The notes beneath the pieces were generated by a model. It saw nothing but the letters and a program-made list of their open reading frames with translations, searched no databases and was not told where the DNA came from. This document shows, one piece after another, positions 27,726-35,804 of a stretch of 51,201 nucleotides of DNA. Positions within the stretch are counted from its first letter, which is position 1, and every line of letters begins with the position of its first letter. Location: assembly GCA_016191845.1 (NCBI GenBank), contig JACPVF010000001.1:1-51201 (forward strand). The letters run 5' to 3'. The translations under genes and the position numbers were made by a program. Source of the DNA: Chloroflexota bacterium. GTDB lineage: Bacteria > Chloroflexota > Anaerolineae > Anaerolineales > Villigracilaceae.

Positions 27726-28841
27726 ATGCGACTCCGTTTATTGGTTCTGATCCTGATCCTCTCAGCTTGTACCGCTCCGCCTATCGTCGCGACGCCCACA
27801 CCTGCACGACTCGAAGCTGCAGTCGTTGCCGACACCCCCACACCCACCCTCATCCCATCTCCGACTGCCACACCGACTGCGGAGGAGTGGATCTTCCCTT
27901 ACACGATCGCGGGCCTGCGCCAGCACGACTTCCAAAGCGGGAAAGTGACCGTCCTCGAAACGCTGGAAAAGACGGACGTTTACACCCGTTATCGTATTTC
28001 CTATCCCAGCGACGGCCTGACCATCACGGGCATCCTCCAAATCCCTGTTGAAGGACGTGAGCCGTTTCCCGTCATCGTGATGAATCATGGCTTCTTCTCG
28101 CGTTGGGAGTATCACTCGGGTGACGGCACCGACCGCGCGGCCGAATTCCTCAATCGGCGCGGTTACCTGACCGTCTCCTCGGATTATCGCAGTTGGGGCA
28201 ACTCAGATGTCGGTCCCAGCCTGTTCTACTCGGGTCTGGCCATTGACGTGGTCAATTTGATCTGTGCGTTGCCGTCCATCCCGCAGGCGGACTCGTCGCG
28301 CGTGGGCCTGTGGGGACATAGCATGGGCGGCGGTGTGACCATGAAGATGCTGATGCTCGACCCTTCGACAAGCTCAGGGTCTGTTCGCGCGGCGGTGTTA
28401 TACTCCACCGTCAGCGCCGATAACGCGGACCTGGTCGAGCGCTGGGGCATGGGCTGCATTGGCGACATTGCCGAAGGCGAGGCACGTTACGGCTGCAATT
28501 CCTCCGACGTGCTGCCCGAGTCCCTACCACAGGGGTTGATCTCCGCCTATGAATTCGCCGCACTGGACACTGACCTGAACAAGGCTGTTTCCCCGTACTA
28601 CCATCTCGACCTGGTCCAGATCCCCGTTCAGATTCACTATGGCACCGCCGATGGCGTCGACTATGCTGGCACGCCGCCCGATTGGTCGAAGAAACTTTAT
28701 CAGGGTCTGGTCGATGCCGACCGTCCCGCCGAGATCTTTGCATACGACGGCGAGAAACATTCGTTCTTTGCCGATGAGTGGTTTGCCTTCATGGAACGCA
28801 CTGCGGCGTTCTTCGATACGTACGTGAAGGGCGCGCCATGA
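27726..28841 (+). CDS. Alpha/beta-hydrolase lipoprotein
   Basis: The 371-residue protein has a lipoprotein signal (L-I-L-I-L-S-A-C) and a Thr/Pro-rich spacer, then an alpha/beta-hydrolase of the dienelactone-hydrolase/S9-like type. V-M-N-H-G-F forms the oxyanion site, G-H-S-M-G-G holds the nucleophilic Ser, and late D-G-V-D-Y and E-K-H-S-F give the likely Asp/His. The segment D-P-S-T-S-S-G-S right after the nucleophile helix is encoded by an inserted copy of the repeat core at 28361-28379. The stop overlaps the next start (ATGA), so the two are translationally coupled. Confidence 0.87.
   Translation: MRLRLLVLILILSACTAPPIVATPTPARLEAAVVADTPTPTLIPSPTATPTAEEWIFPYTIAGLRQHDFQSGKVTVLETLEKTDVYTRYRISYPSDGLTITGILQIPVEGREPFPVIVMNHGFFSRWEYHSGDGTDRAAEFLNRRGYLTVSSDYRSWGNSDVGPSLFYSGLAIDVVNLICALPSIPQADSSRVGLWGHSMGGGVTMKMLMLDPSTSSGSVRAAVLYSTVSADNADLVERWGMGCIGDIAEGEARYGCNSSDVLPESLPQGLISAYEFAALDTDLNKAVSPYYHLDLVQIPVQIHYGTADGVDYAGTPPDWSKKLYQGLVDADRPAEIFAYDGEKHSFFADEWFAFMERTAAFFDTYVKGAP
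28361..28379. repeat. Repeat core inside the hydrolase coding region
   Basis: CCCTTCGACAAGCTCAGGG, a palindromic core that recurs intergenically (for example near 39657-39676 as CCCTTCGGCAAGCTCAGGG), lies in frame and encodes P-S-T-S-S-G. Confidence 0.85.
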
Positions 28842-31321
28842 ACTTGAAGCGTTTATTGGTTTCCCTGATATTTCTGGTAATCCTGTCTGCTTGTGCCGCG
28901 CAGTCTGTAGCTACCCCTGCGCCGACCGCCGTGATCCCAGCCTCACCTTACGATGGCGAGTGGAAAGGGGAATCGACCCTGCAAGATGGCCGTCCCTTCA
29001 CGCTGACCTTCAGTGTCGAAGGCGGGCGCCTGCGAGGGATCGTCTACAAGTTTCCAGGTACCGATGGGATCGACTGTAACGGCATCGAGTACGGCCTGAT
29101 CGACGCGCCGCAGCGACCTGCCCTGGAAGGGAGTCACCTCGATGCTCCACTGGGCGTGGACCTGAACCTGACCGCCGCCTTCGAGGGGGACTCCGCCTCT
29201 GGGCATCTGTCCATATACTGGAGCGGACACCAGCCGCGCTGTAACGGCACCTATGACCTCGATTGGACCGCCACGCGACAAACTCCCCCAGCGGCGGCGC
29301 AAACGCCTCCATCCACATCGACCAACCGACCGAACCCACTCGCTACGTTCTTCCAGATCCTCATCTTCGGTCTTTCGAATGGCGCGGTCCTGGCGCTCAA
29401 TGCCATCGGTGTGACCATCATCTACAGCACGGTCCGTACGCTCAACCTGGCACATGGCGATGTCTTCGCGCTGACCACGGCCCTGGTCACTTCCACGATC
29501 AATGCGGTGGGCATTTCCCAGAATTGGCCGCCGCTTCAACTGACCCTTGCGCTGGTCCTTGTGCTGCTGGCCGCGGCCGGCGCGGGTGCTCTCCTCAGCA
29601 TGGGTGTGGACCAGTTCGGCTTCAGGCCGTTCCGCGGATCGTCGCGTCTTGCGCCGCTGATTGCCACGCTGGGTCTTTCCTTCATCTTATTCCAAGGCGC
29701 GCTGGTTTGGCGTACCTTCCAGGGTTCGTGGATCCCTGGCGAGCACCGCAGCGTGCCTGGCCTGCCCGAGGTCCCCACCGACGGCATCCCCAGCCTGTTG
29801 CCCGAGATCAACCTGGCCGCGAAACTCGGGATTCCCAATCTGGTCATCCGCTTCAGTGACCTGCTCATGCTGATGCTGGCCTTGCTCTTCGTGCTGCTGG
29901 CAACCTGGTTCTTGAATCGTACCCGCACGGGGCGTGCCATCCAGGCTCTGGCGCAGAACACGCAGGCGGCACAGATCATCGGCGTGAATGTTGATGCTGC
30001 CATCCGCCGTGCCTTCGCCGTGGGCGGAGCCTTCGCGGGCGCGGCGGGGTTCATCTTTGCGTTGTATTATGCACGTCCGTTTGGGGCGCACGGCGCGCAG
30101 AGTGGACTGCTGGCCTTTGCGGCGGCGTTGTTGGGCGGCATTGGTTCACCCGTCGGGGCGCTGGTCAGCGGTTTGACCATTGGCGTGGTTTCCTCGCTGA
30201 GCGACTACTATCTGTCTGCACAGTGGACGCCTGTGCTGATGCTGGCTTTGCTGGTGGTGCTACTGGCCTGGCGCCCGTATGGGCTGGCTGCTTCGGGCGG
30301 GGCGGGGACGGAGTCCGCTTTACCGCGCGACTCGGTCCTGGCCGCGGGGTCAGGCACCAGGTCCGGGATCTGGCTTTGGGTTTTGCTGGCGGCGCTCGGT
30401 CTATTCCCAATCCTGTCAGATGCGCTCGGCTGGGGTGGTCAGGTCATCTTGCGCTCGGTCGAGGTCTTCATCCTGCTGGCGCTTGGTCTCAATCTGGCGC
30501 TCGGCCTCTCAGGCCTGCTCGACTTCGGCTTTGCAGCATCCTTTGGCGTCGGTGCGTATGCAGGTGCGCTGCTCAGCCGCTTCGACGCAAGCGTAGCCCT
30601 CCTGGCAGGAATCGTGCTGGCGGCGGGACTGGGTGTATTGAAGGGGATGTTGGCTCATCGGCTGCGTGGGGACTTCCTGGCCGTGGCTACGTTGGCGCTG
30701 GGATTGCTCGTCCGCCAGGTGGCGATCAACCTGCCGACGCTGACGGGTGGGGCGGGCGGTCTGGGCGGATTCCCCGCCTTGCACTTCCTGGACCTGCGTT
30801 TTGCCAGCCCGACGATGAAGTTTTATCTCGTCTATGGCGTGGTCCTGTTGGCCGCGCTGATGAGCCGTCGCCTCGCGGAGTCGCGCACGGGCCGCGCCTG
30901 GCTGGCCTCCAGCGAGGACGAGTCCGCCGCCCTCTCGCTGGGCGTGGACGTGAACCGCTCGCGGCTGTGGGCCTTCGTGTTCAGTTCGGCACTGGCGGGT
31001 CTGGCGGGGGTGTTGTACGCGGGTACGCTCTCCTACGTGGACCCCGAGACGATGTCCTTCCATGTCACTTCGATGGCGCTGACGATGGTCATCCTGGGTG
31101 GGGCGGGCAGCGTCCCTGGGGCCGTGATCGGCGCGGCGGCCATCGTGCTGTACGACAAGGTCTTCGTCCCGCAACTGGCAGATTGGGCCGCGCTGCTCTG
31201 GCCCAGCGGACTCGCCATCGGTTCCGCACCTGATATTCGTGGTGCGAGCTTCTTCAACTTCGGCATTGCGCTATATCTGACCGTGTTGATCCGCGCGCGG
31301 CGACGCAACAAAAACGCTTGA
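28838..31321 (+). CDS. Lipoprotein domain-LivH-LivM triple fusion (branched-chain amino acid ABC permease)
   Basis: The 827-residue protein starts with a lipoprotein signal (V-I-L-S-A-C19) and an outward beta-rich domain (about residues 30-150, Y-D-G-E-W-K-G-E-S). A LivH-type permease follows (from about 165, G-L-S-N-G-A-V-L-A-L-N-A-I-G-V and the E-A-A-like loop R-T-G-R-A-I-Q-A-L-A-Q-N), then a LivM-type permease (from about 508, G-L-L-D-F-G-F-A-A-S-F-G-V-G-A-Y-A-G-A and S-R-T-G-R-A-W-L-A). LivH and LivM are normally separate and pair with LivG/LivF ATPases and a soluble LivJ; none of those is nearby. The N-terminal lipoprotein domain could not coexist with standard LivH topology without a new first crossing, so its role (anchor or substrate delivery) is inferred only. 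Confidence 0.85.
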   Translation: MNLKRLLVSLIFLVILSACAAQSVATPAPTAVIPASPYDGEWKGESTLQDGRPFTLTFSVEGGRLRGIVYKFPGTDGIDCNGIEYGLIDAPQRPALEGSHLDAPLGVDLNLTAAFEGDSASGHLSIYWSGHQPRCNGTYDLDWTATRQTPPAAAQTPPSTSTNRPNPLATFFQILIFGLSNGAVLALNAIGVTIIYSTVRTLNLAHGDVFALTTALVTSTINAVGISQNWPPLQLTLALVLVLLAAAGAGALLSMGVDQFGFRPFRGSSRLAPLIATLGLSFILFQGALVWRTFQGSWIPGEHRSVPGLPEVPTDGIPSLLPEINLAAKLGIPNLVIRFSDLLMLMLALLFVLLATWFLNRTRTGRAIQALAQNTQAAQIIGVNVDAAIRRAFAVGGAFAGAAGFIFALYYARPFGAHGAQSGLLAFAAALLGGIGSPVGALVSGLTIGVVSSLSDYYLSAQWTPVLMLALLVVLLAWRPYGLAASGGAGTESALPRDSVLAAGSGTRSGIWLWVLLAALGLFPILSDALGWGGQVILRSVEVFILLALGLNLALGLSGLLDFGFAASFGVGAYAGALLSRFDASVALLAGIVLAAGLGVLKGMLAHRLRGDFLAVATLALGLLVRQVAINLPTLTGGAGGLGGFPALHFLDLRFASPTMKFYLVYGVVLLAALMSRRLAESRTGRAWLASSEDESAALSLGVDVNRSRLWAFVFSSALAGLAGVLYAGTLSYVDPETMSFHVTSMALTMVILGGAGSVPGAVIGAAAIVLYDKVFVPQLADWAALLWPSGLAIGSAPDIRGASFFNFGIALYLTVLIRARRRNKNA

Positions 31322-31346
31322 CGCCTCACCCTCTCTGGACTAGAAT
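31318..31346 (+). promoter_or_regulatory. Sigma70-type promoter ahead of the RIO-kinase leader
   Basis: TTGACG (31318-31323) and TAGAAT (31341-31346) are spaced by exactly 17 bases. The -35 overlaps the stop codon of the LivHM fusion. Predicted start is near 31353. Confidence 0.7.
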
Positions 31347-31382
31347 CCCGATATCTCACCCGAAAGGAGGCACGTGACATCG

Positions 31383-31451
31383 ATGAAAGCCATCTCAGCG
31401 TCTGTCCAGACTTGTTTCTGCGCGCCTCTTTTTGGTGTAGGCCTCGTATAA
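31383..31451 (+). CDS. Short ORF in the leader (22 residues)
   Basis: A 22-codon frame begins at ATG 31383 (alternative GTG at 31374) after a strong AAAGGAGG at 31363-31370, and ends TAA at 31449-31451. It encodes a peptide with T-C-F-C-A-P-L-F. The ribosome site can pair with GCCTCTTT at 31424-31431, so translation and folding would compete. I do not recognise it; it could be a regulatory leader peptide or part of an RNA element that is not translated. Confidence 0.4.
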   Translation: MKAISASVQTCFCAPLFGVGLV

Positions 31452-31508
31452 CTTTACGAGAGCTTTGTCTTCCACCCGCAGGCGCGTCATGCCCTGCGGT
31501 TTTGTTTT
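31443..31508 (+). terminator. Hairpin plus terminator of the leader
   Basis: CTCGTA/TACGAG (31443-31460) is followed by CCGCAGG/CCTGCGG (31476-31482, 31493-31499) and TTTTGTTTT. It lies 50 bases before the RIO-kinase gene and would end a transcript of about 150 nt. Confidence 0.75.
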
Positions 31509-31558
31509 AACGCGGGGGTAGGTCGAGACGTTTATTCATTACAAGGCAAATTACCACC

Positions 31559-32530
31559 ATGAATAGAAATCAATGGGTCGAGTTCTTCGAAGACCTCGAG
31601 GACTCCGACGTAGAGCATCCGCTGTCCTCGCAGAAACATCTACAGCGGAAACGTGAATCGAAAAAGAACGAGACCGACGCCAGGCTGTTCGTCCGTGCGC
31701 AGGAACTTTCGCGTGAATTCCAGTTCACTTACAAGGCCGCCCGCTTCGAGGAAGCCTGGCTGCTGGATTCGTTGTTCGATATTGCCGAGCATCAATGGAT
31801 CTCGGATGTGTTGCGCAAGGTCAAGGGCGGAAAGGAGGCCTCGGTCTATCTGTGCAAGCCAGGTGCGGCCATCCCTAACACAGATTACGTGGCCGCCAAA
31901 GTCTATCGTCCGCGCATGCTGCGCAACCTGCGCAATGACGGTCTCTATCGTCAGGGCCGCACCGACCTCGATACCGAGGGCCGCCAGGTCATCGACGACG
32001 GCATGCTGCACGCCATGCAGAAGAAGACCGAGTATGGCCGCGAATTGCTGCACCAGTCCTGGATGGCCTACGAGTTTACGTCCATGCAGGATTTACATGC
32101 CGCAGGCGCAGACGTCCCTGAACCGTACACTCTGTCGAACAACGCCATCTTGATGGAGTACATCGGTGATCTGGATGGTTCCGCGCCGACGCTCAGCGAG
32201 GTGGGGCTGGACCGCACTGAGGCGGGGGCGCTCTTCGAGCGCGTCCTGCGCAACCTGGATGTGATGCTGACTCACGAGCGTATCCATGGCGATCTCTCAG
32301 CGTACAACATCCTGTACTGGGACGGCGATATCACCCTGATCGACTTCCCGCAGGTGGTTTCACCCAGGATCAACCGCCACGCATTCCGCATCTTCGAACG
32401 CGACGTGAAGCGCGTGTGCGATTACTTCTCGCAGCAGGGAGTCCGATCCGACCCCAAATCTTTGGCTCAGGAGTTGTGGACTTCACATGGCTATAACCTT
32501 CCACGCGAGAAGCCCGAAGAAGAAGAGTAA
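31559..32530 (+). CDS. RIO1-family serine/threonine protein kinase
   Basis: The 323-residue protein has the RIO1 phosphate loop V-K-G-G-K-E-A-S-V-Y (88-97), the catalytic lysine K114 in A-A-K-V-Y-R, the long RIO insert with R-N-D-G-L-Y-R, the catalytic loop H-G-D245-L-S-A-Y-N and metal-binding I-D262-F-P-Q. All active residues are present. In archaea and eukaryotes RIO1 works in small-subunit ribosome maturation; bacterial members are less studied. The N-terminus is rich in acidic and Lys residues. Expression is likely tied to the leader and terminator just upstream. Confidence 0.93.
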   Translation: MNRNQWVEFFEDLEDSDVEHPLSSQKHLQRKRESKKNETDARLFVRAQELSREFQFTYKAARFEEAWLLDSLFDIAEHQWISDVLRKVKGGKEASVYLCKPGAAIPNTDYVAAKVYRPRMLRNLRNDGLYRQGRTDLDTEGRQVIDDGMLHAMQKKTEYGRELLHQSWMAYEFTSMQDLHAAGADVPEPYTLSNNAILMEYIGDLDGSAPTLSEVGLDRTEAGALFERVLRNLDVMLTHERIHGDLSAYNILYWDGDITLIDFPQVVSPRINRHAFRIFERDVKRVCDYFSQQGVRSDPKSLAQELWTSHGYNLPREKPEEEE

Positions 32531-32574
32531 CTCCGCGCTGAGCGGAGCGAGCCGTCAGGCGAGCGCAGTCGAAG
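32531..32574 (+). repeat. Intergenic palindrome copy (GCC/GGC inner stem)
   Basis: Begins right after the kinase stop codon: CCGCGCTGAGCGGAGCGAGCC...GGCGAGCGCAGTCGAAG. Confidence 0.8.
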
Positions 32575-32615
32575 CGGCGGGTTTCTTGGAAATACTTTGT
32601 TTACAGGACACCTTG

Positions 32616-32663
32616 CCCTTCGACTGTGCTCCTCGATGGGCTCTCGTCGCTCCGATCAGGGCG
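32616..32663 (-). repeat. Inverted palindrome copy that ends the creatininase gene
   Basis: CCCTTCGACTG ... CTCCGATCAGGGCG is the inverted form of the family. Its CGCCCTGA (minus strand) contains the TGA stop codon of the creatininase gene at 32656-32658. Confidence 0.8.
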
Positions 32664-33831
32664 TCGACTTGATTTTTCCCCACAACCCATACCCTTCCTC
32701 ACGCCGCTGCTCGCGGCGTTCGTGCTGTTCGTGGATTTCCTCCACGTGGCCGATCTTCTCTTCGATGGCAGCCTCCAGCCACAGGCGTCCCTTCTCGGCG
32801 GTGGCGTGACTGCCCGCGCCGTAAGCGCCTGTCTTCGAGTCATCATCCCAGGGCGGATTCGCCACCAGTGCGCCACCCTCGATCCAATCCATGTAATAGG
32901 ATGGGGTGGTTACGAAGTCGGTCTCGTCCACCACACGTTCCATGTGACACAGGTCGGGACGCAGATGCAGCATGAACGAGGTCTCCAACTCGCAGGCGTG
33001 GCCCATCCCGCCGATGGCGGAAGTGCGATACTTCTCGATGGCCGCCGCGCCGATCATCCCTGCCGTGTGCAGGAAAGCCGTGGCACAAAAGATGCGGCGG
33101 TGACGTTCGCCCGCGTACTTGACGATATTGACCAGGAACGACATGTTGCCGCCGTGTCCGCTCATGAAGTAGAAGCGGTCGAAGCCGCGCGCCACGAGCA
33201 CATCGACGACCGCCACCCAGAAATCCTCGAAGGCCCGTCCGCCTGCGTTGAGCGTGGCCGCGAACGAGGAGCGATGTGTGCTGACCCCATATGGCATGAC
33301 AGGTAAAGCCTCGCTGCGCGTAGCCACTCGAGATGCCACACCCTGGGCAATCGAATCAATTATGATCGTATCCACTGAGAGGGGCAGGTGGTAGCCATGC
33401 TGCTCGGTATGCCCGATGGGGATCAGGATCACTTTTCCGTGTTCAGAGTCTGGAGGTAGAAATATGGGACGCGCGTACTGAGTTTGGTTGGGGACCGTGA
33501 TGCGGGACTCGGGATTTGGAATGGGCGCAAAAGACTGCGGGGCCAGTCCTTGTGGTGCGAGATAATAAACACGGGTAAAGCCATCGTCGCGCAGGCTGTC
33601 GAGTAGATTGGCCACATACTGACCAAAAATCGCCTCAGGGACGGCCAGTCCGCTGCTGCGCCAGCCGAAGGGAATCGGCGGTAATATCCCAACTCGCGGT
33701 GGATTGCCCAGCGCTGAGGCCAGTCGGGTGAGGTCGTATCCTTTACCCAATGGGATGACCAGCGGCAGGTCGCGCGGCAGTTCAGCCACTTCGGGCCAGG
33801 TTAGTTCATCGTAGGCGAAAAAATCGGTCAT
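32656..33831 (-). CDS. Creatininase-family amidohydrolase with degenerate N-terminal duplicate
   Basis: Residues about 132-391 form a complete creatininase fold with likely metal ligands E143, H145, D154 (H-T-E-Q-H-G-Y-H-L-P-L-S-V-D), H226 in S-G-H-G-G-N and a later E-L-E. Family members open cyclic amides such as creatinine or act in mycofactocin and flavin-type pathways. Residues 20-100 (V-I-P-L-G ... Y-Y-L-A-P-Q-G) mirror the order of the same elements but lack every metal ligand, so the protein looks like a tandem duplication with a dead first copy. It ends S-T-P through the repeat-supplied stop. Its start overlaps the stop of the upstream gene. Confidence 0.82.
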   Translation of the reverse strand: MTDFFAYDELTWPEVAELPRDLPLVIPLGKGYDLTRLASALGNPPRVGILPPIPFGWRSSGLAVPEAIFGQYVANLLDSLRDDGFTRVYYLAPQGLAPQSFAPIPNPESRITVPNQTQYARPIFLPPDSEHGKVILIPIGHTEQHGYHLPLSVDTIIIDSIAQGVASRVATRSEALPVMPYGVSTHRSSFAATLNAGGRAFEDFWVAVVDVLVARGFDRFYFMSGHGGNMSFLVNIVKYAGERHRRIFCATAFLHTAGMIGAAAIEKYRTSAIGGMGHACELETSFMLHLRPDLCHMERVVDETDFVTTPSYYMDWIEGGALVANPPWDDDSKTGAYGAGSHATAEKGRLWLEAAIEEKIGHVEEIHEQHERREQRREEGYGLWGKIKSTP

Positions 33832-35123
33832 GGTGAAGCCTCCGTACTTGTGGGAGTAGACGATAACTGAGATTTGTACAGTTTTCGATTGGCAACCATC
33901 CACAAATTGTGGTTTTGATCTTCTATGATGTTGGTATATTCGGATGTAAACCAACATCCCTGCATGGTTTTGGGGTTCAACCATGCCATGCCCCAGTCCG
34001 CGTCCTCATCGATGATCCTCCGAAACCATAGCCTCCCGTCAGAACTTTCGAAAACGATATTGGCTGGGCTTCCAAAACGGAAGTTTCCCGTGTTCAAATT
34101 AGCGAAGTAAAGAAAGGGATGCGGATAGATTTCATGCCATGTGCCACCCAGGTCTCTCCATCCTATGGCTCCTATCCATAAGCGGTCAGAGGAGTCGACC
34201 CACAAATTACCCGCATTCGGCCAGTATATTTCGGGACTTATAATTGTTTCCAGTGAACTTGTCCCAGGGTCAAAGCGAAGGATTTCTTCCTTTCCCATTT
34301 TGAATGATGGCATACTGTCAGTCGGATCGTTTGGATAGCGCCAGATGTATATCTTGCCATCCATAGATTGATAAGCATCATTCACATATATATTTGATAG
34401 ATCAGCGTGGCGTTTGATAGTTTGACTGGTCACATCGAAGCTGTATATTGCATCTCTTTCTACGACAAACCAAAATACACCCTGTGAATCCAGGAAGGTA
34501 TTTGCCCACTGCGGCAAGTCACCTGTATATGGATTTGCATCTTTTGTGCCATTGGGAATTGCCCTAGTTGCTTCTACAACCTCAAATTTTTCCGTCTCAT
34601 CGTTGTATCTACTTAAAACGGGTTGGTAAGACGTCTCAGAAAAAGAGCTCGCAACGTTACAGCCCCACAACGTGCCATCCGAGCTTACGAAGAGCTCGTT
34701 GACGAAAATCTGACTATCTCCAATCCCTGCCACCACAGTTTTCCATTCTTGTTTGTTTACCTGGTAAACGTAAAATTTATATGTCTTCGCTTCTTCCTCG
34801 TTCCTGTGGTTGCGTTGAACCCAGACTTCTGTATCTCCATTGACTTTCCGCGTGGCTAGTACAGTTGCATCCATGGTAATGTTGGGAACTTTTGCTACCA
34901 TTGTCCACTGGGAAAGAGGAATGTTTTCTCTCTGGCTGGAAGCAGGATATGAGACTGCATATGCAAAATCTTCAAATGATGCGAAGCATTCATCGTCGGC
35001 GTAAGGGATAACCGCATCGGTTGGTGAAAAATATTTGACCACTGAATACCCAATCCAAATGGGAATCGCAAAAATCACCAATACCCCCAGGATGACAAGT
35101 CGCTTACGTTGCGTATTCATCAT
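33828..35123 (-). CDS. Membrane-anchored beta-propeller-like protein
   Basis: I cannot assign a function. The 431-residue protein has one N-terminal membrane anchor (residues 8-28), then repeated short beta motifs such as S-S-D-G-T-L-W-G, D-S-Q-G-V-F-W-F, D-S-S-D-R-L-W-I-G and E-S-S-D-G-R-L-W-F. These are the blade motifs of two-component-regulator (Reg_prop) propellers. The C-terminus is Ser/Thr/Pro-rich. Its composition is more AT-rich than its neighbours. It ends by an ATGA-type overlap with the creatininase gene, so the two are coupled. Confidence 0.72.
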   Translation of the reverse strand: MMNTQRKRLVILGVLVIFAIPIWIGYSVVKYFSPTDAVIPYADDECFASFEDFAYAVSYPASSQRENIPLSQWTMVAKVPNITMDATVLATRKVNGDTEVWVQRNHRNEEEAKTYKFYVYQVNKQEWKTVVAGIGDSQIFVNELFVSSDGTLWGCNVASSFSETSYQPVLSRYNDETEKFEVVEATRAIPNGTKDANPYTGDLPQWANTFLDSQGVFWFVVERDAIYSFDVTSQTIKRHADLSNIYVNDAYQSMDGKIYIWRYPNDPTDSMPSFKMGKEEILRFDPGTSSLETIISPEIYWPNAGNLWVDSSDRLWIGAIGWRDLGGTWHEIYPHPFLYFANLNTGNFRFGSPANIVFESSDGRLWFRRIIDEDADWGMAWLNPKTMQGCWFTSEYTNIIEDQNHNLWMVANRKLYKSQLSSTPTSTEASP

Positions 35124-35246
35124 ACAACCTCATTCAGAATGCCTTCCTTTGGGCCATTTGCCAGGAACAGATGGAAATCAACTTGGGTAACTTTGAATTG
35201 CGCGTAGCCATTTATCTATAAGCCAGTCTTCCCCAAAAAACAACCC

Positions 35247-35756
35247 CTAAACAGAGAAAAGACCAAACTCATCAGCATAACGCACCAATCCACTTGGCAA
35301 CTCCCTGCCCGACAGGTTCAGGACCATAAACTCCTCGTCCACCCCATATTCGTTTTGCAGGCCAAAGGCGCTGGCGGTCTGAAAGCCAAAGCGATGATAA
35401 TACTCAGGGCTCCCTAGCAGGACGACAAAATCAAAGCCATCGGCTTTGATCTCGATCAGGCTGGCGCGGATTAACTTTGAACCGATGCCTTGATTCTGAA
35501 ACTCAGGCTGGACCGCCACAGGCGCGAGGCCCAGTCCGTGCGAGGGCAGGGGAGTAGTAACAGGACTGTACAGCACATGACCCAGAACTTTGTCCTGCTC
35601 GTTGACTGCCACGAAGGAATAGATGGCTTTACCATTAGCGCGCAAAGCGTCCACCAGCCACGCCTCGGCATCCGTGGGGAAGGCCGAGGCGTTCAAGGCG
35701 TGGATCACGGGGATATCTTTGGGTTGTTCGGGACGAATGAAGATGTTCATAGGCAT
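35247..35756 (-). CDS. GNAT-family N-acetyltransferase
   Basis: The 169-residue protein has the full GNAT core: L-G-L-A-P-V-A-V-Q-P-E-F-Q-N-Q-G-I-G-S-K-L-I (strand 4 and acetyl-CoA loop Q-x-x-G-I-G), then V-V-L-L-G-S-P-E-Y-Y-H-R-F-G-F. The latter matches the YhbS-like group. The acceptor is unknown. Starts at 35756 and 35750 are both possible; no clear ribosome site is present. Confidence 0.88.
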   Translation of the reverse strand: MPMNIFIRPEQPKDIPVIHALNASAFPTDAEAWLVDALRANGKAIYSFVAVNEQDKVLGHVLYSPVTTPLPSHGLGLAPVAVQPEFQNQGIGSKLIRASLIEIKADGFDFVVLLGSPEYYHRFGFQTASAFGLQNEYGVDEEFMVLNLSGRELPSGLVRYADEFGLFSV

Positions 35757-35761
35757 TATTT

Positions 35762-35804
35762 CGCCCTGCCTGCACTGTGCCGCAGGGCCTCCGCTCAGTG
35801 CGGA
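35762..35804. repeat. Partial palindrome copy with TGCCTGCACTGTGCC module
   Basis: CGCCCTGCCTGCACTGTGCC...CCGCTCAGTGCGG combines two modules that recur at 39690-39720 and 44400-44530. It abuts the stop codon of the S9 peptidase gene. Confidence 0.7.
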
